Positions 1 through 11,978 of a stretch of DNA of 64,000 nucleotides are shown one piece after another. The DNA comes from Colius striatus. Its lineage: Eukaryota > Chordata > Aves > Coliiformes > Coliidae. Made by a program: the position numbers and the translations under genes. The notes under the pieces are model-generated. The model saw only the letters and a list, made by a program, of their open reading frames with translations. It ran no database searches and had not been told where the DNA came from. Within the stretch, counting starts at the first letter, position 1, and each line of letters starts with the position of its first letter. The stretch is taken from assembly GCF_028858725.1 (NCBI RefSeq), contig NC_084773.1:18360850-18424849 (forward strand), read 5' to 3'.

Positions 1-2280
1 GGGTGCTTTGCCCAGGCAGCCCATGCCTGGCACATTGGGCAGCAGCTGGCCCCACCAGCTGCCATCCTCCAGGCTCTGCACTCCCTTCTGCTCCAAAACA
101 ACTCCAGGGCAGCTGTAATCCCAGTTACCCTCTGTGGTTTTCTCTTCAGATGAGGTGATACCGACCGGATCCTCAGGGCAGAGTCAGCATCTCATCTGAA
201 CACCTCACCCACATCATGAATAAAGCTTTGACTAAGCTTCTGGAAAAATCCCACAAGTTGCTCCTCTCTCAGTGCAAAGCAGCAGGTTGCTTCAAAACTC
301 GCTCCACAACCTGCTGCATCTGCTGAGCTCACAGACAGCAGGCAGCTATTGCTCTAACAGATCTATTACTTTACCCTACAAATGTGTTAGAAAAATAACT
401 TGTCACTTTGTTGAGTGGTGCCTCCATTTACCAGAGAGTCAAAATGGGCAGCAGAAGCTGACCTATAAATCCCCTGTTTCTTACTAGTGGCTGAGAATCC
501 CTGTGAATGGATGGCAAGTGCTTCAGCACTGTCAGAAGCCACGTTGCCCACAAAAGAGAGCTCCAGGCCAGGACCAGCCTCCACAGGGGGAGACTTTGAA
601 GTTGTATCCATTCTTCTCTTTTAAGGAGTGATTTATACTGGAGCTTGCTTCCATGAGATTGATGGACAATCTGTATGGTTAGGGGGTGAAAGCCTGGATT
701 CATCAAGGTCAGTGGCAAAACTCTCATTGGCTTCAATGGGAGCAGGGATTCAGCTGTGCTCTGTGCTTCACGTGAAACTTTCACATGAAAACCTTGTGTC
801 CCAGGGAGATAAACACTGATTTCAGCTTCTCCTTTAATACATGTACCACTGTGACCCACTCAACAAGGCACTTCAAATAATCTGGGCTCAGAGCCCACAT
901 GCAAACACACCCCCCCTTCTCCAAAGGGTTTTCATCCTCCCAGAGCTGCAGGAAAATGCAGTGCATTAGGAAAAAAAAGGAGCAAAAACGATCCCAGCCT
1001 TGGAGCAGCAGTGACTTGCCTTCCTGCCAGTGAGCTCTGTGGCTTTTATGTGTTAGTTTACTCTGGTGATTAATTAAACATTTGGTACTTAATGGGACTT
1101 GTCAACCTCTGCATCCAGGAGAGCACACGTATCTGGAAAACAGCTGCAAGTGCTGGTTGGTGCTTGAGCAGGCACTTGGGACTTTGTGCAAGATGCTGTG
1201 CACACTTCTGCAAAGCTGGATCCTTCCCATGGCTTATGTCATTGACAGGAGACACAGAGAGCACCTGATGCAGATGTGCAGGTAAGGCAGGCAAGGTTTT
1301 AAATGAGGTGCTGCAGTATTGGCAGCAGCCTGGCTCCAGAACAGACACAGTTCAGCTGGATGGTATCACTTGCCAGCCCTGGGAGCCACCAAGGGAAGGG
1401 GGACTTTGCTAGAGAAGGACCTGCTTGCCATGCTATCCCCTGCACTCCTTTATTGACCATATGGCTTCCAGCTGCTCTTCCCCAGGGCAAGCATTCATCA
1501 GCCCCATGCTTATCTGCACCCTGGCCAGTGCTGACTTGGTGTTTTGAAGATGTGAGTGGAAGGAGACTCAAACATGTGTGTTTCAGCATCACCCTATGGC
1601 AGAAGCTCAAGGCCCACAAATACACTTCCCACAGCCCCTTCCCCTCCTGCATTTTACCAAGTAAGCAGTTTAGCTCTTACATTTGCCATCACAAACCCTT
1701 CTTTTAAAGCTAATCTTAATACTCAGGAGAGATACAAGTCAGACAGCACAGGAGAGTGAAATTTTCTATTTCCAGAGCAGATAGCACGTTCCACACCAGC
1801 AGGCCTGCTCAATAGATGCCCCTGTGATAATTGCCACAGAAAAGCCTCCTGCAGACAGCCTGCAGAGCAGTGAGCATTTTTTTCTCTCACTGTCCCACTA
1901 AGCCCATGCCAAGGGAGGAAATAACTCTCCTTCACTCTTCCCCCTCTCTGAGCTATCCCTGCACTGGCAGAAACCTCAAGCTCAGGTTTCACAGGATGCT
2001 CAGGGCAGCTGCAAGAGCAGCTCCAGCATATGAAAGGAGGGCAGAGTGAGGCAAGAAGCCAGGGAAGAAGAGAAAGACTGACAGGACTCCCTGGCCCCTC
2101 CAGCTGGACCCCACAGCAGTGCTTTCTGGCCCCTACAAATCAGCCCTCTGACCCCACTCTCCCCCAGGGCATCTGCACCCACATGGCACCCCAGGAACTG
2201 GCCAAGCTATGCCCACGAGCAGCAAAACCCACATCAGACACCTTCAGAGGTTGGAGAGGCTCTGAAAACTAATTTACAGG
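1..2280. other. Intergenic, no gene recognised
   Basis: Mixed-composition sequence with only short or overlapping open frames on both strands, none resembling a known protein. No mobile element or RNA gene recognised. Confidence 0.6.
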
Positions 2281-2917
2281 CACTGAAGTCTGTTAGCACT
2301 TATTGTAGGGCCAAATCAAACGAGGGGGCTGGATAACATTCACAGACCATGGCTTTTTCAGACAGGGCTTCATCAAATGCAAAGCCTATAAAAGGGAAAG
2401 GTCTGGGTGGACAGTGTTGCCAGCTCTGGAATGAAGCACACTCCATCCAGGTTTGAGTTCAAATGACGTTTTCTAATGCATCACCAGAGGTTTTTGTTCT
2501 GTTGTTACTGTGCAAAAGGATTTCTAATGGAATAGAGATTTAATCTACTATTGATTGTTGCATTATTAAAACAATGAAGTCAAGCCAGGCTCTTTGAGCG
2601 ACAAGGCAATATATTTTTAAGAAACTCTTGTTTCACAGTAACTCTTAAGTCAGTCCTTGCTGCTGCTCCCTTTCCCAGTACAAATCCTATTGCCAGAGAC
2701 TAATTTCTACTCTTGTGATGGTTGATATCTCACTCTTTTATTCTGTACCTGGTTTATTCAGGCTGTCCCCACTGCCACCTCATTGTTCTCTCTTTGTCAC
2801 CTCTAAACACTCCCTTTCCCTTGCACGTCACATCTTTCTGCTCCTCAAGTATATTCTATCTTCAGGTACCTCCTGGGGTTCTCTTTACCCTACTTTCCAT
2901 CAAAAATCCCATCCCAC
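2281..2917. other. Intergenic, AT-richer stretch with a TATA-like site
   Basis: Contains CCTATAAAAGGG (TATAAAAG at 2387-2394) and, further on, an AT-rich part around 2520-2630. No coding content was recognised. The TATA-like site has no clear associated transcript. Confidence 0.4.
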
Positions 2918-2930
2918 ATATATATATATA
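2918..2930. repeat. Short (AT)n run
   Basis: Thirteen bases of alternating A and T immediately upstream of the CR1 fragment at 2945. Confidence 0.9.
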
Positions 2931-2944
2931 GCAAAGCAACTCTC

Positions 2945-3023
2945 GAGGGGAACCTGCTTTAGCAGGGGGTTGGGCTGGATGAGCTCTAGAGATCCCTTCC
3001 CACCCCTACCATTCTATGATTCT
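2945..3023 (+). mobile_element. CR1 LINE 3' end, short fragment
   Basis: About 79 bp matching the sense-strand CR1 3' end: AACCTGCTTTAGCAGGGGGT, then TTGGGCTGGATGAGCTCTAG, then CCATTCTATGATTCTA. The ATTCTATG tail is the signature of the CR1 3' terminus. It is strongly 5'-truncated and lies directly after a short (AT)n run. Confidence 0.9.
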
Positions 3024-4780
3024 AACTGTTGGAACTTTACCTTTTTGTATCCATTATATTTGATTATTTTTTGATGCAAAATTAAATCTACTTCAAAACC
3101 TAAGTGCTGCTTTAATGGAGGTTTTCTTTCATATCTTGGACAATTAGGCTTCTCAACAGCAGCTTGGGAGAAGGATGTGTTGGAAATGAAAGCTTTGCAG
3201 CTACATTTTCCCTGATCACCTGGAGGACCACAAACAAAACTATGCAGATGTAGATTAGTTTACAGAAACCTCATTTAAGGTGAAAAATCCTGTTAGCTAT
3301 AATCACTAGATTCTTAACAGATGTTGTGCTGGGGCCAGCAGCTCCATGCTATGGCACCTACCGTGGAAGAACAGTGTTTAGTCACCAGCCACTTCCTTCC
3401 CAGCACACTGAGGTGTTTGAACCCCAAGGAAAAATAGAATCTAATTTATAATACATTTAAATGCAACCTTGAACCAGGAGCTGCTAAGAGGCTTGTCACA
3501 AAGACCTCTAACTACAGAGCTGTCAAACACCTCCCTACCTCCCCCCAGGCTGAGAAACCCAGTCGTGGCAGGGGAAGCTGGGGTGGAAACACTGAGAGGC
3601 ACGGCAATAGTATCACCTCCCTCTGAGCACAGAGGCAGAGTGCTGGCCAGAGGAGCCAGCCCCAGTGCAGGGATGGGCAGAAACACGGGCACAGCTCCCC
3701 ACAAGCTGCCAATCCTGTACCCACGTGCCCACTGCGACCGAGACTGGTCACAGCTTCTGCAAATGCTGGAAGGGAGCAATGGAGATGCCTGAGATTTCAG
3801 GGGAATAATTGGTCTGAAGATACTGAGGGGGTTGAAAAAAACCCCAACCAACAAACCCACAACAAAAAAAAACCCCACAGTCAAGCCTGTTTCTGAACAG
3901 ATTTTAATCTTAGCAGCCAGGTTGGAGAAGGAACGTGCTTCAGCCATTCTGTCAGCTGGAGAAAAATGAAACCAAACCAGAATTATGGTTTTGTGTTAGG
4001 GCCATGCTTTCTGAGTAACTCCAGACAACACAGAGACTGTAAACAAGAAGATGATCCCAAATGCTGCAAGAGGGAAATACTCCTGAGGCCTTTAGGTCTG
4101 AAACACAGAATGCTGGAGCTGGGCACCTCTGCAAATCCTTCTGTTACGGATGCAGTGATGCCACGTGCCACTCTTCAGTGATTGCACTCTTGGGCACCAG
4201 AGAGGTTGGACCACACAGAGCATCCCTGCAGCTGAATTTCCAAGCTGCACATCCCTCTCTGTCCCAGGGGCGAGGCGCTGAGACTCAGGCCCCTCCTACG
4301 CTCAGCGAGCAAGAAGCAGCACTCACTTTTAAGATCTCATAAATCACTGTGTCAGGCAGCTTTTACAGTCTAACTGAGCCTGGAGCCCTTCGATAATAAG
4401 CCCTTGAGATGTGGGGGCAAGAAAGCATTTCACAAAGCCAAGCTCAGTGAGGTTGTTGCCCCTGCCAAACACCGCTGCCCCCGAGGCATTTTTTGTTGAG
4501 CACACCCAGCAAAACAGCAACCACTGGCCAGGGCTGATTAAGTGCCAGGTAAGTGTGTCAGGTAACTGCATGTAAAGAAAACCGGGCTCATTCATAGGGA
4601 GAAAATAAGTCACTCAAAGGACAGAGAGATAAGGCAAATCCTGCTCTGGATGTCTTCTCAACTCTCATGTCTTCAGTTTGTATAAATTAAACATTACAGC
4701 CTGTTAACTCCCCAAAGCCCAGAATAAGATGGGATCTTATCCCTCAGGAGAAAAGGGACTTACTAGATCTGAGTTCAAAG
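3024..4780. other. Intergenic, no gene recognised
   Basis: Sequence between the two CR1 3' ends. Open frames here, including one of 168 codons on the minus strand at 3441-3947, show no recognisable domain and overlap frames on the opposite strand. An A-rich stretch lies near 3835-3880. Confidence 0.6.
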
Positions 4781-4853
4781 CTTTCTGTTGAGGGTGGGTG
4801 GACTAGGTGACCTCCAAGAGATCTCCAAACTCTGTCCTAGGGTGATTCCGTGG
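4781..4853 (+). mobile_element. CR1 LINE 3' end, diverged short fragment
   Basis: Matches the CR1 3' end in sense orientation with more divergence: GGGTGGGTGGACTAGGTGAC, CTCCAAGAGATCTCCAAACT, and ending near GGGTGATTCCGTGGG, where the canonical tail would have GATTCTGTG. An older copy than the one at 2945-3023, judging from its substitutions. Confidence 0.75.
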
Positions 4854-6659
4854 GAGAAAAACCCATCTTCACCTGATCACGCCACATACCAATTCCCAAC
4901 CAGCCTTAAAGCAATGGGCTGGGCAGACAAACTACCCACCATGTCCCTGGGCTGATGAGCCACAGGAACACTGCTAACATCCAGAGGGAAATTACCACCT
5001 TGTCTTCTCTTTCAACCAGACCCAGCTTCACCTCCCATCTGTCAGAAGTCATCACATTTCTCCAGGAGATTCCCAGGTCCCCAGAGACACCCACTAAGCT
5101 CTTCAATGGAGAAGGAAGATTGAACTCCTTCAGTTTGCACAGACTTCAAATCAGTTCTGTATACTTTTTAACATAAGTAATTTCCACCTTACAAATCACA
5201 GACACTGATGCTCAGCATTTGGTAACTGGGCAAAAACCTGATGGGCACTTGTGACAACCAACCCAGCAGCAATAACCTCTCACCATCTTCCAAAGAGGTC
5301 TCAGGAGATGCTTACCTTGTCAAAGGCAAATCCTGACACACAGTCCTGGATGATCCACAGATCAGAAGGGACATCACTGGAAGCTTAAGGATCCTTTTTA
5401 AGGGCCTTCAAGAACTCAGAGCACAAAGAGGTGGGGGAGAAGACAAGGTGAACGAACAGAGGAATTGTTTGTAAGCAGGAAAGTGTTGAAGTAATCAATC
5501 AGAGGTGCTAGGTTTAAAATGAAGCACACCTTGAAATACTCATTCAGTTAATTGTGAATGTTTGCTTCAAGCAATCTGTTAATTAGGCCAAGAATGCCTT
5601 CTCTCATGATCTCTTTTAAGGGTTTTCTCCATCCCAGCATTTCACTTGCCCTCATACTGAATCATCTCCATGTAGACAGAATAAAAGCTTTTTTAAGTAG
5701 TAACAGGTGGGTTTTTTTCTTCTCCTTTTCCTCTGCAGCATGTAGGGTTTTTGTTATTTGTTGTTTCTTGTCCAAGAGTGAGTACTTACTGGAACAGCCC
5801 TGGGAGTTTTAGATGTGAATTTAGGAGTAGATTCTCTCATACTTACTGGGACACTGGTATACAAGCATGGCTATATGAAACAGAATAGATTTCTCCAATG
5901 CTTGATCCTTTGCAAATCAGCACTATTCCTTCAGAGAGGAGACTGCTGCAGGCAAGGGCATAGGATTACCTTAGATGAGTTGGAAAGTGTCACTCATACC
6001 CTGATCATGCTTTCCTTAACATCACCTCAGCACCAGAAGGCAACACAACTGTTCAGACTCCACAGTCAAATCCCTCTCCCTCTTGTTGCTGAAATGGCTT
6101 ACCAGGTGTAACGGATATGTCAGACTGCCCAGGGCTGAGCCAGCCTCCTGCTGCCCCAGGATGCTTTACGTGGACTTGGGCTACACTCCCAAAAACCAGA
6201 TCCTTACATGGGCTTCAGGGAAGATAGCATGTGAGTGAGAGGAGTCTCCAGCCAAACCCCTCCAAACCCACCAAGTATTGGCTGGGAAGGAAAAGTCAAG
6301 TCAGCAGATTTGCTCCCTTTCCAGGGAGATCAACGTTATAAGTTCATGCACACCAAGGAGAGATAACATCAGTGCTGCTTCTGAGACAGATGTAAGGTTG
6401 GCATTGGCCCAGGGATTTAGCAACTCACTTCCATGCTGTACAAAGTACTGCCTTGAAATATGTTCCCACAATAGATAGTTACATTTTTCCTTTCATTCTG
6501 TTGTTAGGTACCAACACCTTGCAAGGAATACATTCCCCTCTCTGCTTCCTACCATCCTTCCCTTTCCTGCCTGCTCAGTCCCCACGTTACTCTGAGCCCT
6601 GGGTAAAGCTCTTTTCCATGCTAAATATGCATCCAACCACTGTTAATGAGCTTTGGCCA
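4854..6659. other. Intergenic, no gene recognised
   Basis: No repeat family, RNA gene or protein similarity recognised. The composition is ordinary for avian intergenic DNA. Confidence 0.6.
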
Positions 6660-7000
6660 GCTCACAAGGAGTTTTGACAGGCCTGTTGAACGGGTGCCAA
6701 GCAGAGATGAATGTTTGGCTTGGACCAGCACAATGCTCTGTTTGTCTCATTGTTGCATTGGAAGTGTTAGCAAACTAATGTGACAGGATGGAGACGCACA
6801 CAACTGAAAAATGACTCACAATATCATTCCATGTCAGCAGTGACTCCTGAAGGATTATTTGTCTCCAGTGACTTTCGGGGAACTTTCCTTTACGGGCTCG
6901 ATATAAAGACAGGTCTGTGTGCTGGGGGAAAGCAATCAATTAGTTTTAAACCTAAATGGAAGGAGCTGCACTCTGCTCTTGCTTCCTAAGATTTACTTTT
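6660..7000. promoter_or_regulatory. Possible conserved non-coding element (weak)
   Basis: Moderately AT-rich sequence dense in transcription-factor-like words: CATTGTTG (SOX-like), TTTGGCTTGG and GGTGCCAAG (NFI half-site-like), AATGACTCA (AP-1-like), and ATCAATTAG (homeodomain-like). The texture resembles conserved enhancers, but I have no alignment. Low confidence. Confidence 0.2.
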
Positions 7001-10000
7001 AAATCAACCAGTCACTCTACTACAATGTCTTTTTTCTTTCCCCTCCAAAAAACATGTGTTTGGCTCCTTGCACAGCCTTGTAAGAGCCTGAACTCTGCTC
7101 TGCTCCCTCGTACGTGGATGGGCTCCAGCAAAGTCCATAACAGGGACACACTGTCTGCAGGTACAGCAGCTGCTGGATGAGAACAAATGATGTTCAACCC
7201 CAACCAGTGTCAGCATTTTAAGAGCAGAGTGATGGACCATTCACCACAGACCATTACAGGATTAGGCAGAGTGTAAGGAGTTAAGAGTGATCCTTACCAC
7301 ATATCTTTGGCTTTCTGTCTCTCTGCTGTGTAGAGAGACCTGTGGGGCTGGAGATTGTCTAAACCCTGATGTTTAACAGCCCTTTGGGGATCTAGTTCCT
7401 CGCTCTTTCTACTGGGGTCTTTTTTTGTTTGTTTGTCAGTTTTGGATCTGATCTTCATTCTTGTCTCTGCAGCATCTTTTTCCTCTTTACATCAGACAAA
7501 GTGTTTTATCTTAAAAAAATCAGAGTTACAGTCAGCCTCACCTTGTTCTTTCCCACCAGGAATGCAAGTCACCCAGGAATCTGTTTAAACTTACCTCCTG
7601 ATGTTTGTCCTCTCCAGGCAGGGAGGAACAGACTTCCTAAGGAGCTTTAGTGCTGGGCTTGTATGTTTATTTGCAGACTGGCCTTTTGGTTAGAGGAGTC
7701 TATTGACAGAGATTTAAACACCTGCTTAGCTGCAGATGTCCTGCAGCTTTACCCACTTACAAGATACAGTTTGCTTTTGGTATACAGTAAAATGAATTTT
7801 CTTACGTGTTTACATTACAACTATTTGCACAATTGTGAGGTTAATGGCTGGGACCCAATTTTCTGCACAGAAAACACTTCTACCACCCTTCAGGCTATCA
7901 AGTTTTGGTTTATATGTTAATAGGGCAGGGAAGGTTTGTTAGGGTTTCAAAAGATGTTTAGAGGAGCAGGTATGAATTTAGTGAGCCTTACAAAAGGTAA
8001 CCAACTTCTCTTGAAAATCAAGAGGAGCTGAGAGTCTCACTTAGGCTTTTCTTAATAAATACTTAGCTACTGTTTTAGAGTCCTATAAACCTTTGTAAAC
8101 CTGGACCATGGGTGTAGATGACATTGTGTACACGTAATAAAGGTGGATACAACCCCCAGGATTATGAACAGTGTATGTACCCACCTACCCAAAAGAACAC
8201 TCAGCTGCATTGTACATTTTAGAGTTTGTTTGTTTTTATAGCTAGCACTGCACTGATAAATATAGCTGTTTAGCCAAAGTCAATGTACCGGAGGCAGAAA
8301 GGAGATAAACCATGAACATTTATTTAGATTCCTGGTGCAACAGTATAAATACTAAAGTTTGTTATAAAAATCATGGAAAACAGCCTCTGCAGTGTCAGGC
8401 TGGCTTTGCAAATCCTTGTAATTATAACTGTATTTTCAACTGCTTGCACATCAGAAAGAGACGAGCTGGTGCTAAACACATCCAGGTTGTTGGGGTTTCA
8501 GAGTTATTTCAAAACCTTGAGTCTCCTTATCTTGTCAGGGGTTATTATTTCTTCATTCACATGACACTTAACTAGCAACAGAAAGTATAAATATATGTTT
8601 TCACTCTTAGGAAAATTGCCAGGATCTTTGTCTAAAGCTCTTGAAGGGACTGACAGGGTCAGCAGGTTGTCATTTGGAGAATTCCATGCACAGATGTTAT
8701 CAGTTGCAGCTCCTTGGGGATGATGACTTGGTTGTTGTATGTTCCATTCATGCAGAGACCAGTACAAAAGAGATCTACTATAACTCCATGAGGGAGAACA
8801 AAAGACATGGAAAAAGATTTCATGAAAAGCCTTGTTTCCATTTTGTAAACCTCAGGTCCACTTCTGGGGAGCTTTTCCTAATGAAAACTGCTTCCCAGGA
8901 GCCACGTCTTGCTGCTGAAAGCTCAGGCTTTGGTAAGCACAGGGGAAAAAATGATATTGCATTAAAAAGGATAGTGATGGAGAGTTTTAACAACACTGAT
9001 TGTTTAGGCTTTCTTCCCCTTTTCAAAATGAAACACTTTTTAAATCAAAGGGTTTTTTTCACTGTCAGCTTTGTGAGCACGTTTTTTCACCTGGTTCCAA
9101 TATAGAGCCTGTTGCAACACAAACAAAGAATGAGAGCATCCAGCAAGGAAGCAGAGGAGAGCACACTTCCAGCACAGCAAGGCTTGCCTTCCCCAAATTC
9201 CCCCCCAGACCCTGTGGCTTATCACAAAGGAGCACAGAACAAATACGACTTGTTGCATGACATAAACTCTCCAAGGCATGGAGTAGATTAGAGGGGTGGT
9301 GGCAAAAGGTCTTTCCTCCAGGCTGGTGGTTTGGTGGCTGGAAGGCACCAAAATGTCTTTCACCCTACCGGTAGCTTAAAGGATTAACATTGAACAAGAT
9401 GGAAACTTGGGTCCAGTTCTGCTGAAGAAATGCCTTCTTCAGAAGAAGCCCAGCAAACTATCATTGAAGGATAGGGCTGGGAGGGCTTAGGAGGGATGAA
9501 GAGGACCACTGATACCCCTGAACTCTAAATCATTAGAGAAGTTGCTGAATTGTTCAGGGGACACAGTCAGAATCTCTTCAGCACAATCTGTGGAGAAGAG
9601 CAAACAAACAAACTACCCTGGAGTGATGCCACCCATGGGGAGAGGGGATGGGGTCATCCTGCCCATCCCTCTGCACCCACAGGGCTCTGTGCCCTGGCTG
9701 CCAAGCACCTGCCTTCTCTGCACACCTCCTGCAGCTCCTCACACCAATCCCCAGCCCCAAAATCCCTGGTGCAGCTCGTGGGCCAGGAGAAGCCTGAATC
9801 CATGGAGAGAATGAGCAAGGTTTAGATAAAGCAGATCCTGTGCAACCGCTGTGAATCCCAGCGCCTGGGCCCACAGACGCTGCCCGTGTGCGGCTCTGTG
9901 GTCCTCTCCACACGCTTATCAAACTCCAGCTTGAAACAATTTGGACCTTCAACAGATTTCTTAAACAGCATAATAGGAAGATCAAGGAATAAAGATGAGG

Positions 10001-11932
10001 AAAGGCAAAATTAGATTAAGGCTGTAGATAGCATTTGAGTATAACTAATGCCAAATAGCCAGAGGGCAACATGTCAACAATTTAATAGGGCACAACGTAA
10101 AATAATGTTTTCAAAACAAGCACTTCATTGGATGCTTCCCCTCTGAATCAGATAAAGTGTATCACTACAGAGAGATGTCTTTGATCTGCTCTGCAGCAGA
10201 AGGTCAAGGGTGTCTAAAGCAGCCATTCAGAGCTTGCGAGTAATAGAATTAAACGTCTCAGATCGCTTGATACGTATCTGGGCCCTCAGCATTTGCCAGA
10301 TGTGAGGCCAGCCCTTAGGGTGGGGAGCTGAGCCCCATGGCTCTGGCTGGCAGCTGAACTGGGTGCTGGCTCTGAGCTCGGGCTGCTTGTGCTACCCTAA
10401 GGGCTCCCAAGGAGCAGCCATTGCTGCCTGCTGGGACTGGCATCGGTGTCACGCATGAGCAGCAGCTCAGGGACAGTGTCGTCTGCCAGAGGGACCAATC
10501 CCAGCCCACCTATACACTCCCATCAGCTTCAACCAAGCAGGAGGAAGGTCTATGAACCTGATGTAAGTTCTCTCAGGGCTGGGAAAGGATCTGAAAGCTC
10601 AGGATGCTCTCTCCCCTGTTTGTGCAGAAAGCATCTCTATCTCTAGGAAGGAAAGCCAGCGTCTATCTTCATAAAAGACTATACTCTGCACAAAATAATT
10701 CACACTGCTTTTGGGCATGAGACCCAAAGCAGTTTTCCATCAGTTTGGGCTGATGGTAACAAGCCCAGATTCCACCATGCCTTCTGCTGTTTGTTGCAGA
10801 CGAGGCAGTAAGGGGACTACGCACAGAATTCCACATCGGGTGACCCATCTCTTGGCGGGCAGCAACAAGGAAAACACAGGAGCTGGTGCCAGGCCTTTGC
10901 CAAAATCCCCTCTTTGTGAAGCCACAGCTGGGATGAACCTTTACTCACTCCTGATGCTCCCTCCTGCAGGAGCAACTCAAAGTGACAGGTTTTGCATCTG
11001 TTCATCAGCTTCCCTCTCTCCGACGGGTGCTGAGGAGCCGTTTGCTTTCACAGGCTGTCACGTCTCAATTACCTCTCTACCTCTGGCAGGGGGATGTGTG
11101 ACAAGAGGCCACAGGGTCTCCACAGCTTTGTAGCTTTAGCATGGAAAGGTAAATATATGTGCAATGCCCAGCAGTGCTTAGAGCTGCCGCTTCCCTGCAA
11201 GGGACTGGCCCTAAACCAGAGAATGGGTACCACGAGGACCTATAAGATGAAGGCAGAGGCTTCTCCTCATCTCAACAAACTGGTCAGAAAGGCAATTCAA
11301 GAGGCAGCACTCAGCAGAGACCTGCCTGGACCACGTCTCACAACAGCCTTTAACGGGAGCCCTGTTAGTGAGATGCTGAAGACAGGTAGGTCTAAACCTT
11401 TCTCTGCCACAGATTTTACTGCTTTCTGCAGAGCTGCCTGACAAAAGAGCCTCTGCCCTGGAGACCAGCATTTAAAAGAAAAGCAAATACCAAGAGGGCC
11501 TATAAATTCTCCACCTCCCACTGCTGGAGCAGCCTCAATTGCTTATCCAGCAGCAGCTTGTTGCAGCTCTCAGCCCAACCCTCCTGCAGCCCAGCAACCC
11601 AAACCTCCCTGTCTTGTAGTGCTGAACTCCTCTGTGCCTCCCTCTCCATCTCTGGGAGCAGATGCCTAATGTTACCCTGACATCTCAGATGGTCCCACAG
11701 CTCTGAGCCTAAAGCCAGAGGCAGAAAACAAACAGGCAGAGCTGGAGGAAAGCTACAGGCTGCATGCTGCCAGGTGAGCTTGCTGTGCCCATGTCAGTTC
11801 CACAGCCCATTGTCTCCCAGGAGCTGGGGCTTTGTTCATCACCTGCTTCCACCATGGCACCCATGGCATTGGCAGATGTGGCTGTGAGGGTGGGACCAGG
11901 CTGATTTCTAATTGCTGTAGCTGGTAATCAGT

Positions 11933-11978
11933 GAGATTTCTGCACTAAGAAACTAAGGTTTCTGCACTCAGAAATCTC
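11933..11978. repeat. 10-bp inverted repeat with 26-nt loop and internal direct repeat
   Basis: GAGATTTCTG (11933-11942) and CAGAAATCTC (11969-11978) are perfect reverse complements. The motif TTTCTGCACT also occurs twice (11937-11946 and 11959-11968), as a direct repeat overlapping the arms. Intergenic. Confidence 0.85.

Noticed and set aside
3441..3947. 168-codon minus-strand open frame with a hydrophobic segment
   Set aside because: The hydrophobic part is the reverse reading of an A-rich tract (3835-3880). No splice or promoter context and no known family.
4100..4145. ACACAGAATGCTGG... as a CR1 start
   Set aside because: It resembles the reverse of the CR1 tail for a few bases only and does not continue into CR1 sequence.
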